A DNA stretch of 19,746 nucleotides from Chloroflexota bacterium (GTDB lineage Bacteria; Chloroflexota; Anaerolineae; UBA1429). Of this stretch, positions 1-5,896 are shown one piece after another. A program made the position numbers and the translations under genes. Location of the stretch: contig JAAYXX010000278.1 in NCBI GenBank assembly GCA_012515695.1, positions 1 to 19,746 of the forward strand, given 5' to 3'. The notes below the pieces were generated by a model. That model had not been told where the DNA came from and ran no database searches. It saw only the letters and a program-made list of their open reading frames with translations. How positions within the stretch are numbered: position 1 is the first letter of the stretch; every line of letters begins with the position of its first letter.

Positions 1-262
1 AGAGGGCGTGGGCCTGCCCTTTCAACACGGACTGCACTACATAATGCGCCTTGAAATGGTAATGGCTCGCCACGTAATCCTGAATCTGGTCGCCCAACCA
101 GCCGACGATAAAGACGGCGTCGTCCACGTTCAACGGCTCGAATTTGTCGAGGATGTGCCCCAACAGAGGCTTGCCCGCCACGTTGAGCAGCGGCTTGGGC
201 CTGGACCACGTTTGGGGGCGCATGCGCTTGCCAAAACCAGCGAGAGGAACAATGACTTTCAT
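1..262 (-). CDS. Sugar-phosphate nucleotidyltransferase, N-terminal part
   Basis: The gene starts at 262 on the minus strand and runs off the left edge, so only the first 87 residues are visible. They begin MKVIVPLAGFGKRMRP and continue with SRPKPLLNVAGKPLLGHILD. This is the nucleotide-binding signature (GxGxRxRP, then PKPLLxVxGKP) of the NTP-transferase family that includes RfbA, GlmU and GalU. These cytoplasmic enzymes join a sugar 1-phosphate to an NTP, giving an activated sugar for glycan or cell-wall synthesis. An AAAGG sequence about 10 bases upstream is a modest ribosome binding site. The gene lies 141 bases downstream of gatA on the same strand. The sugar and nucleotide cannot be told from this fragment. 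Confidence 0.9.
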   Translation of the reverse strand, partial: MKVIVPLAGFGKRMRPQTWSRPKPLLNVAGKPLLGHILDKFEPLNVDDAVFIVGWLGDQIQDYVASHYHFKAHYVVQSVLKGQAHAL

Positions 263-298
263 AGTCGCTTGACCTTTCTTTGTCCTTGAGTTGTCATA

Positions 299-355
299 TA
301 TTGCGAATGTGGCGCATGAACATGCGGCGCATTCTCATGCGGCGCGTTCGCAATA
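299..355. repeat. Cloverleaf-like inverted/tandem repeat element
   Basis: A perfect 9-bp inverted repeat (TATTGCGAA at 299-307, TTCGCAATA at 347-355) encloses two tandem copies of a 15-base unit, GGCGCATnnnnATGC (311-325 and 326-340), followed by a partial third copy (341-345). Each unit is itself a small hairpin (GCAT/ATGC around a four-base loop), so the element could fold into a closing stem bearing two short arms. It lies between gatA and the nucleotidyltransferase gene. It has no T-run on either side, so it is not an ordinary terminator. Its function is unknown; it could be a mobile palindromic repeat or a processing site. Confidence 0.6.
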
Positions 356-403
356 CAGGGACCGGGGAAACTATTGAGTGCGAGCATTCTTATGGACAAG
401 GTG

Positions 404-1858
404 TTATATCCCCGGCTTGCGGAGGTGCCAATCGGTGGCTTGCTCGTAAGCGTAGGCGACCCGCAGGATGGTCTCCTCGTCGTAGAGGTTGCCGAACACC
501 TGCAAGCCAACTGGCAACCCATCGGCCAAGCCACACGGAATCGAAATACCACAACCGCCTGCCAGATTGAGGGACAGGGTAAAGATGTCCGTCAGGTACA
601 TTTGCAGCGGATCGTCCACCTTTTCGCCGATGCGGAAAGCGGGCATCGGAGTGGTGGGCACGATCAGCGCGTTACACTGCTCATAGGCCCGATCAAAGTC
701 CTGCTTGATCAGGGTACGCACTTTTTGGGCCTTGAGGTAATAGGCGTCGTAATAGCCCGCCGACAGGGCGTAGGTTCCGAGCATGATCCGGCGCTTGACC
801 TCTGGGCCAAAGCCGTGCTCGCGGGATTTGCGATAGACATCCCAAATATCCTTTGCCTGCGGGTATGAGTAACCGTAGCGAATGCCGTCGTAGCGGGCGA
901 GGTTGGCCGACGCTTCGGCGGGTGAGATCAGGTAGTAAACTGGCAGGGCATATTCGGTATGGGGCATGGATATATCCACGATTTCGGCTCCCATCCCGGC
1001 CCACACATCCAGCGCGGCCCGCACGGCGCTTTCGACGCGAGGGTCTATTCCCTCGGCCAGATACTCGCGGGGCACACCCAGGCGCATTCCGGCGACATCA
1101 GGCCGCAAGGCGGCGCGGTAGTCGGGAACGGGCAGGTTGGCGGAGGTGGCATCCTTTGGGTCGTGCCCGGCGATGGCCTGCAACAAGATGGCGCAATCGG
1201 TGACATCCTTGCCCAGCGTGCCTACCTGATCGAGCGAAGAGGCATAGGCCACCAGCCCGTAACGCGAGACGCGCCCATAGGTGGGCTTGAGGCCCGCGAT
1301 GCCGCAAAAGGCGGCTGGCTGGCGCACGCTGCCGCCGGTATCTGTGCCCAGCGCGCCCAGGCATTCGTCGGCGGCCACCGCCGCGGCGCTACCCCCGCTA
1401 GAGCCGCCCGGCACGCGGGTCAGGTCCCAGGGGTTATGGGTGACGCCATAGGCCGAGTTTTCGGTGGAGGAACCCATCGTGAATTCGTCGGTGTTGGTTT
1501 TGCCCAGCATCACGCAGCCCGCCGCCCGCAGCTTTTGGATGACGGTAGCGTCAAAGGGGGGCACGTACCCCTGAAGGATGCGCGAGCCGCAGGTTGTTTC
1601 TACCCCCTGGGTAGACAGCACGTCTTTGATCGCCAGCGGGATACCCAACAGGGGACCATCCTCCCCGGCGGCCCGGCGCTGGTCGGCCTGCTCGGCGTCG
1701 TGCAGGGCGCGTTCGGGGGTGGTGCGGAGATAGGCGCACACCTTGTCGTCTGTGGCGGCGATGCGCTCTAGTACCGAACGGGTGAGTTCCACGGAAGAGA
1801 TGCTCTTGTTGCGGAGCAGTTCCCCCGCTTGGTGGATGGTCAATTCGTATAGCTTCAA
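404..1858 (-). CDS. gatA: Asp-tRNA(Asn)/Glu-tRNA(Gln) amidotransferase subunit A
   Basis: GatA is the amidase subunit of the GatCAB complex. It releases ammonia from glutamine so that Glu-tRNA(Gln) or Asp-tRNA(Asn) can be amidated. The 484 residues match the usual family length. The amidase-signature catalytic triad is visible: Lys78 in GIPLAIKDV, Ser153 in GGSSGGS (151-157), and Ser177 in DTGGSVRQP. The start is a TTG at 1858: GGAGG lies 7 bases upstream, and the protein begins MKLYELTIHQAGELL as expected. gatC lies 119 bases upstream on the same strand; gatB is not in the window. The dense ORFs on the opposite strand here are shadows of this gene. Confidence 0.97.
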   Translation of the reverse strand: MKLYELTIHQAGELLRNKSISSVELTRSVLERIAATDDKVCAYLRTTPERALHDAEQADQRRAAGEDGPLLGIPLAIKDVLSTQGVETTCGSRILQGYVPPFDATVIQKLRAAGCVMLGKTNTDEFTMGSSTENSAYGVTHNPWDLTRVPGGSSGGSAAAVAADECLGALGTDTGGSVRQPAAFCGIAGLKPTYGRVSRYGLVAYASSLDQVGTLGKDVTDCAILLQAIAGHDPKDATSANLPVPDYRAALRPDVAGMRLGVPREYLAEGIDPRVESAVRAALDVWAGMGAEIVDISMPHTEYALPVYYLISPAEASANLARYDGIRYGYSYPQAKDIWDVYRKSREHGFGPEVKRRIMLGTYALSAGYYDAYYLKAQKVRTLIKQDFDRAYEQCNALIVPTTPMPAFRIGEKVDDPLQMYLTDIFTLSLNLAGGCGISIPCGLADGLPVGLQVFGNLYDEETILRVAYAYEQATDWHLRKPGI

Positions 1859-1932
1859 ACCTCTTACCTCCAGGCCGGCGAATGGGCGGTCTTGACTATG
1901 GCGTCGCGGATATGCCAGATAGGCAGCAGCCA

Positions 1933-1964
1933 GCCCCGCAGGGGCGCAGAACGGCTTGAGCCGT
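1933..1964 (-). repeat. Two adjacent hairpins between gatC and gatA
   Basis: The unusually long 119-base gap between gatC and gatA contains two perfect inverted repeats side by side: GCCCC-gca-GGGGC (1933-1945) and ACGGCT-tg-AGCCGT (1951-1964). Neither is followed by a T-run on the minus strand, so neither looks like a strong intrinsic terminator. They may set the relative expression or mRNA stability of the two subunits; that is inference. Confidence 0.45.
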
Positions 1965-1977
1965 GGCGCGAGCGGGA

Positions 1978-2271
1978 CTAGTCCAGAATCTGCTTGACCT
2001 CAAAATAGTCGTCTTGACGTTGAGGAGCGTTTGCGAGGACCTGGTCGGGTGGTAACGAGGGGCGCACCGTATCAGGGCGGGTCACGTTGCGCTGGTCAAT
2101 GACCTGGGCGGTGGGCGGGATCGCCTCGGTGTCCAGGCGGTTCAACTTTTCTGCATATTCGAGTATATCGGACAATTGCCCGGCAAAAAGCTCGACTTCC
2201 GCTTCGGTAAGCTCTAGCTTGGCCAGTTCCGCGATGTGCAGCACCTGCTCCCGACTCAACTTCACGGGCAT
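1978..2271 (-). CDS. gatC: Asp-tRNA(Asn)/Glu-tRNA(Gln) amidotransferase subunit C
   Basis: GatC is the small clamp subunit that stabilises GatA and GatB in the GatCAB transamidosome. The 97-residue length is typical of the family. The sequence opens MPVKLSREQVLHIAELAKLE, followed by FAGQLSDILEYAEKLNRLDT and a C-terminal stretch with RPDTVRPSLPPDQVLANAP. These are the family's recognisable N-terminal helix, central helix and Pro-rich tail. The ATG at 2271 has AAAGGAG just upstream. It is the first gene of a gatC-gatA pair; a promoter-like sequence lies about 60 bases upstream. Finding gatC with gatA but not gatB adjacent is common in bacteria. Confidence 0.95.
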   Translation of the reverse strand: MPVKLSREQVLHIAELAKLELTEAEVELFAGQLSDILEYAEKLNRLDTEAIPPTAQVIDQRNVTRPDTVRPSLPPDQVLANAPQRQDDYFEVKQILD

Positions 2272-2330
2272 AGACTCCTTTGCATTCTACCGTCTACAGG
2301 GCGATGATACTATCACCTATATCGCTGGCG

Positions 2331-2359
2331 ATTATATCATTTATGCAGGGCAGCCGCAA
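2331..2359 (-). promoter_or_regulatory. Putative promoter of gatC-gatA
   Basis: On the minus strand, TTGCGG (2359-2354) and a perfect TATAAT (2336-2331) are separated by 17 bases, with transcription expected to start near 2324. A small ATCGC-tg-GCGAT palindrome (2320-2331) overlaps the start region. Confidence 0.55.
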
Positions 2360-2407
2360 ATACCCACGCGGGTGGGGCGGGGCAGATGGGGGTCTGTAGG
2401 CCGGGCG

Positions 2408-3262
2408 CTAGTTCTCCTGCAGGAGCAGCGGGTCGAAATTGTGCTGGGGTTGGTAGCCCAGCAGCCGCCGCGCCTTTTCGATAGAGTACCATTCCCGAAT
2501 AGAGGCCGGGCGGAGCTTGTTGGCGGCGACGAGTTGTGCGATGCTCGGCAGCTCGCGCTCCAGCGCGCCCACGGGATCGGCGGCCCAGTCCTCCGCCGAG
2601 ATACGGCACAGGGGACTGTCAGCGGTGATGCAAAAGGTTTCGTGCAGCATTTCCGGCGGGGCTTCCAGGGCGAGCAGGTGGGCCTGGGCCACGTCGCGCA
2701 CGTCAACGGCGGCACTGAGCAGGCCAACGCGCGCCGCCGGGCTGGCGTTGACGGCCAGAATGCCGCCCGGTCGCAGGCAGATGGTGCTGATGCCATAGTT
2801 GGCGGTGGCATACTGGCACATCTGCTCCCCCAGCTTTTTGGTGAGGCCGTATAGCTCCATCGGCTCGCGGGGCAATTGCTCGTCAATGGGGAGATAGGGC
2901 GGGTTGGGGCCGTGCCCTGTAGCCCAGATGGAGGAGGTATAGACCACTCGCCGGACTCCGGCCTTGCGCGCCCCTTCGAGGATGTTCTTGGTTCCCAGCA
3001 CGTTCACGCAAAAGCCCGCGTCGTCCCCGGCTTCGGCCCAGCGCCTACCGTGCAGAGCGCCCGCATGGACGATGGCGGTGATCCCCTGACAGGCGTTTTC
3101 TACTGCGGCTGCATCACAGAGGTCGGCCTGGATGTGTGGGTTGCCGTCGGCAGGGTCCACCAGATCGAGATGCACGAGCTGGTATTTATCGGCGAGCAGG
3201 GGAGCCAGCGCGCGGCCCAGCAGGCCATTGCTGCCCGTGAGCAGGATACTCTCCTTTGCCAT
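2408..3262 (-). CDS. NAD(P)-dependent epimerase/dehydratase (extended SDR family)
   Basis: This 284-residue protein is an extended short-chain dehydrogenase. It has the Rossmann nucleotide-binding motif LLTGSNGLLGR (residues 7-17), the acidic LDLVD after the second strand, the VVYTSS strand carrying Ser110/Ser111, and the catalytic YGLTK motif (Tyr138, Lys142), followed by LRPGGI. Such enzymes epimerise, dehydrate or oxidise nucleotide sugars or related metabolites with bound NAD(P). The substrate cannot be deduced. The start at 3262 (MAKESILLTG) is chosen over an upstream in-frame ATG because AGGAGG sits 5 bases before it and the Rossmann strand follows directly. It is transcribed alone, away from the following plus-strand genes. 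Confidence 0.88.
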   Translation of the reverse strand: MAKESILLTGSNGLLGRALAPLLADKYQLVHLDLVDPADGNPHIQADLCDAAAVENACQGITAIVHAGALHGRRWAEAGDDAGFCVNVLGTKNILEGARKAGVRRVVYTSSIWATGHGPNPPYLPIDEQLPREPMELYGLTKKLGEQMCQYATANYGISTICLRPGGILAVNASPAARVGLLSAAVDVRDVAQAHLLALEAPPEMLHETFCITADSPLCRISAEDWAADPVGALERELPSIAQLVAANKLRPASIREWYSIEKARRLLGYQPQHNFDPLLLQEN

Positions 3263-3316
3263 CACGCCTCCTTTGCAAGGTAATCGAATGGTGTTGTTGG
3301 CAGGAGTGTGCAACCT

Positions 3317-3345
3317 ATTATATACGAGGATAGGCGTTATGGATA
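3317..3345 (-). promoter_or_regulatory. Putative promoter of the epimerase gene
   Basis: On the minus strand a perfect TATAAT (3322-3317) lies 17 bases from a weak -35, TATCCA (3345-3340). A start near 3310 would give a leader of about 48 bases before the AGGAGG site. The same AT-rich patch also carries a plus-strand candidate (TTGGCA at 3297-3302, TATATA at 3319-3324, 16-base spacer), so it may be a bidirectional promoter. Confidence 0.5.
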
Positions 3346-3405
3346 GAGGCAGAGCGGCAGGCTGCGGCAGAGCATTGTGCGCGAATCATCCTTTGGGTGG
3401 AGTCA

Positions 3406-3429
3406 ATCCTCCGAATGGAGGATGTTTTT
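3406..3429 (+). terminator. Rho-independent terminator-like hairpin without an obvious upstream gene
   Basis: ATCCTCC (3406-3412) and GGAGGAT (3417-3423) form a perfect 7-bp stem with a GAAT loop, followed by TGTTTTT, the arrangement expected of a plus-strand intrinsic terminator. No plus-strand protein gene ends here. The only candidate transcript is a short one starting near 3330. Confidence 0.6.
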
Positions 3430-3458
3430 CGTGCCCGGCTCTGGTATGTTAAGCTCAG

Positions 3459-3641
3459 GTGCAGACCATCTGGATGACCCAAGGCGGCCGGGTGATTGTG
3501 TCGGACCCTGTGAGCTGCCGGGTTGGCCTGCTTCTGAAAGAAGACGAGTCGGTACGGCCAGCCATCGTGATCGGGGACACTGTACAGCACTTTTTGGGAG
3601 AATACATGGCTGGCGGTATACTAGTAGTATTGTGTTTTTAG
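3459..3641 (+). pseudogene. Relic of glutamate synthase GXGXG domain (GltB domain 3)
   Basis: From a GTG at 3459 to a TAG at 3639-3641 there are 60 codons. They contain GGRVIVSDPVSCRVGLLLKE and, further on, RPAIVIGD followed by HFLGEYMAGGILVVL. This resembles the end of the GXGXG beta-helix domain of archaeal and thermophile-type split glutamate synthase, where I recall the pattern RGNVGYRVGIHMK followed by FLGEYMAGG and IVVL. Only a small piece survives, at about 60 of the roughly 250 residues expected. A TAA precedes it, a conserved glycine pair position reads SC, and the frame ends just after the conserved block. I see no ribosome binding site. I read it as a decayed gene; a short functional peptide is less likely. 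Confidence 0.6.
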
Positions 3642-3773
3642 CTAGAGGCTGAAAACTGGTATTCGTCGCGCCACACAGGCAGGATGGTCGCCCGTATGCC
3701 TGACCTGGGCGCGTGCTACGCCAGCAGGTGTTACGCCAGCGTGTGAACTCGCATGCGTGAACACGCGCGCGCC

Positions 3774-3802
3774 TTGCGCGTATTGCGCGGGCGTGCTACA
3801 CT
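3774..3802 (+). promoter_or_regulatory. Putative promoter of the nadE-carA-carB operon
   Basis: TTGCGC (3774-3779) and TACACT (3797-3802) are separated by 17 bases, and the -10 is preceded by TGC, giving an extended -10 element. Transcription would start near 3809, leaving a leader of about 100 bases before nadE. Confidence 0.55.
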
Positions 3803-3810
3803 CACGCGTA

Positions 3811-3867
3811 GCGAAACATTCGCCAAAAGAGGGCACGGTGCCGTGCAGAGCGCGGTCATCGTGCCCT
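3811..3867 (+). promoter_or_regulatory. Structured leader of nadE with competing stems
   Basis: Three inverted repeats are packed in the leader: GCGAA-aca-TTCGC (3811-3823); GCACGG-tg-CCGTGC (3833-3846); and AGGGCACG (3830-3837) pairing with CGTGCCCT (3860-3867). The last two share 3833-3837, so they are mutually exclusive. This is the layout of a two-state leader. I recognise no known riboswitch consensus. Confidence 0.45.
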
Positions 3868-3908
3868 TGTGTTAGTGTCCACGCAAAACGCGCCAGGGGG
3901 AAGAAGGT

Positions 3909-4700
3909 ATGCTCAATGCTCTTGAACTGGATTGCCAGCGCGAAGCGCAACGCATAGTAGATTACATCCGCCAACAGCTCCACCAATCCGGCCATTCCCG
4001 GATGGTGTTGGGGCTATCGGGCGGAATTGACTCGGCGCTCGTCGCCTACCTGGGGGTTCAGGCTGTAGGGGCGGAGAATGTCAAGGCGATGGTGTTGCCT
4101 TACGCCACGAGCAACCCCCAAAGCGAGGCCGACGCCAACCTGGTGGCTGCCGCCCTGGGGATACCCTGCGAGCGGTTCGATATCACCGGCATGGTGGCTC
4201 CGTTGCTGGAACGCTACCCCGATATGAGCGCGGGGCGGCTTGGCAACGCGATGGCTCGCGCGCGCATGATCGTGTTGTTCGACCAATCGGTGCTATTTCG
4301 GGGGCTGGTAGTGGGCACGAGCAACCGCACCGAGACGCTGTTGGGCTATTTCACCATGCATGGCGATGGGGCGGCAGCGTTCAAGCCGCTCGCGCACCTG
4401 TACAAATGCCAGGTGCGGGCGCTCTCTCGCTGGGTGGGCGTGCCGGAGCCGCTGGTGACCAAAGCGCCCAGCGCCGATTTGTGGCAGGGCCAGACCGACG
4501 AGGGCGAGCTGTGCTTTTGCTATGACGAGGCGGACCAGGTGCTCTATTTGCTCACAGAAGAGCGCCGGACAATTGACGAGATTGCCGCGCAGGGGTTTGA
4601 CCGGCGCATTGTCGAATGTATCGAGCGCCGGATGTTATCTACCGATTTCAAGCGCCATGCCCCGGCGATATTGCCCACCGTGGCAGAGGCGAGAGGGTAG
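3909..4700 (+). CDS. nadE: NH3-dependent NAD+ synthetase
   Basis: NadE adenylates nicotinic acid adenine dinucleotide (deamido-NAD) with ATP and amidates it to NAD+, the last step of NAD synthesis. The PP-loop SGGIDS is at residues 37-42. GTSNRTE (136-142), GYFTMHGDG (146-154) and PSADLWQGQTDE (187-198) are the family's substrate and ATP contact segments. At 263 residues there is no N-terminal nitrilase-type glutaminase domain, so it should use free ammonia. An A/G-rich GGAAGAAGG precedes the ATG. It is the first gene of an apparent operon, with carA starting 44 bases after its stop. The pairing with carA may reflect shared nitrogen control, but this is inference. Confidence 0.95.
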   Translation: MLNALELDCQREAQRIVDYIRQQLHQSGHSRMVLGLSGGIDSALVAYLGVQAVGAENVKAMVLPYATSNPQSEADANLVAAALGIPCERFDITGMVAPLLERYPDMSAGRLGNAMARARMIVLFDQSVLFRGLVVGTSNRTETLLGYFTMHGDGAAAFKPLAHLYKCQVRALSRWVGVPEPLVTKAPSADLWQGQTDEGELCFCYDEADQVLYLLTEERRTIDEIAAQGFDRRIVECIERRMLSTDFKRHAPAILPTVAEARG

Positions 4701-4744
4701 GGATTGCTGGGCGGCCAGGACAAGTCACATCATTGGAGAACTGT

Positions 4745-5884
4745 ATGTCAGAAAAACCCAAGGGTATGCTCGTATTGGAGGATGGCAGCACTTTTATAGG
4801 CGAGTCGCTGGGAGCCTCCGGGGAATGGTTTGGCGAGGTGGTGTTTGATACCGGCATGACTGGCTATCAAGAAGTCATCACGGACCCCTCTTGCTGTGGG
4901 CAGATGGTTGTCTTTACCTGCCCCCATATCGGCAATGTGGGCGTGAACTGTGAAGATGCCGAGTCGGCCCGCCCACACGCGATGGCCGTGCTGGCTCGCA
5001 AGATCTGTGAACACCCCAGCAACTGGCGCTCTCAGCAATCGCTGCCCGAGTATTTGCGCGCCCACGGTGTGCCTGCTCTATCGGGGCTGGACACCCGCCG
5101 CCTGACGCTTACGCTGCGCGACAAGGGGACTATGCGCGGGGCGTTGTCTACGGTGAACCTGGACCGCGAATATCTGCTGGAGAAGGCCCGCTCTACTCCA
5201 GATATCAGCGAGTTGGATCTGGTGGACCAAGTCACTATTGCCGAGGCCAGGCCGTGGGCCGAGCCGCTGGTTTCCGCCTGGACGCCATCGCTGGCAGTTG
5301 ACTCGCCCGCAGAGGCGGATCGTCCACACGTGGTTGTGGTGGATTGCGGCACCAAGCACAGTATTCTGCGTACCCTGGTAAGCCTGGGGGCGCGGGTGAC
5401 GCTGGTTCCGGCCAACGCCACGGCGGACGAGGTGCTGGCCCACGCGCCTGATGGCGTGCTATTTGCCAACGGGCCGGGCGATCCCATGCGCGTGTCGGCC
5501 ACCATTGCCACGGCCAGGGCGCTGGTCGGGCGGGTGCCCCTGTTCGGCATTTGCATGGGGCATCAGGTGCTCGGGATGGCCTGCGGGGCGCGCTATTTCA
5601 AGCTCCCCTTTGGACACCACGGGGACAATCATCCGGTGCGCGACCTGGCTACTGGCCGGGTGATCATCACGGCCCAAAACCACAACTATGCCATTCACGA
5701 GGACTCGTTAAAGGGGCTGCCCCTGGAGGTCACGTACGTCAATCTGTACGACGGTACGGTAGAAGGCCTGCGCCACAAGGAATTGCCGGTAGCCTCTGTG
5801 CAATTCCATCCAGAGGCTTCGCCGGGGCCGCATGATGGTCTGTACATTTTGCAGAACGTAATCGATTCATTCAGAAAACAATAG
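4745..5884 (+). CDS. carA: Carbamoyl-phosphate synthase small (glutaminase) subunit
   Basis: CarA hydrolyses glutamine and feeds ammonia to CarB for carbamoyl phosphate, the precursor of pyrimidines and arginine. The 379 residues match the family. The N-terminal CPSase small-chain domain (about 1-150) includes FDTGMTGYQEVITDPS. The class I glutamine amidotransferase domain (about 195-379) has the nucleophile Cys270 in FGICMGHQ, and His355 and Glu357 in QFHPEASPGP, so the triad is complete. The start at 4745 (MSEKPKGMLVLEDG) is chosen because GGAGA lies 5 bases upstream; the in-frame extension back to 4616 lies inside nadE and is not CarA-like. carB follows after 12 bases. Confidence 0.97.
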   Translation: MSEKPKGMLVLEDGSTFIGESLGASGEWFGEVVFDTGMTGYQEVITDPSCCGQMVVFTCPHIGNVGVNCEDAESARPHAMAVLARKICEHPSNWRSQQSLPEYLRAHGVPALSGLDTRRLTLTLRDKGTMRGALSTVNLDREYLLEKARSTPDISELDLVDQVTIAEARPWAEPLVSAWTPSLAVDSPAEADRPHVVVVDCGTKHSILRTLVSLGARVTLVPANATADEVLAHAPDGVLFANGPGDPMRVSATIATARALVGRVPLFGICMGHQVLGMACGARYFKLPFGHHGDNHPVRDLATGRVIITAQNHNYAIHEDSLKGLPLEVTYVNLYDGTVEGLRHKELPVASVQFHPEASPGPHDGLYILQNVIDSFRKQ

Positions 5885-5896
5885 CGCGGGATACAT

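Noticed and set aside
959..1771. 270-residue plus-strand frame opposite gatA
   Set aside because: gatA is complete with its catalytic triad on the other strand. The frame is a Gly/Ala-rich shadow.
2360..2380. Terminator of the epimerase gene
   Set aside because: CCCAC/GTGGG (2363-2376) is only 5 bp and the following bases on the minus strand are TATTTGC, too weak to call.
3263..3313. Longer start for the epimerase
   Set aside because: AGGAGG directly precedes the internal ATG at 3262, and the Rossmann motif follows at once.
4616..4744. Longer carA start inside nadE
   Set aside because: It lies in a shadow frame of nadE. MSEKPKG at 4745 has GGAGA upstream and the family's expected start.
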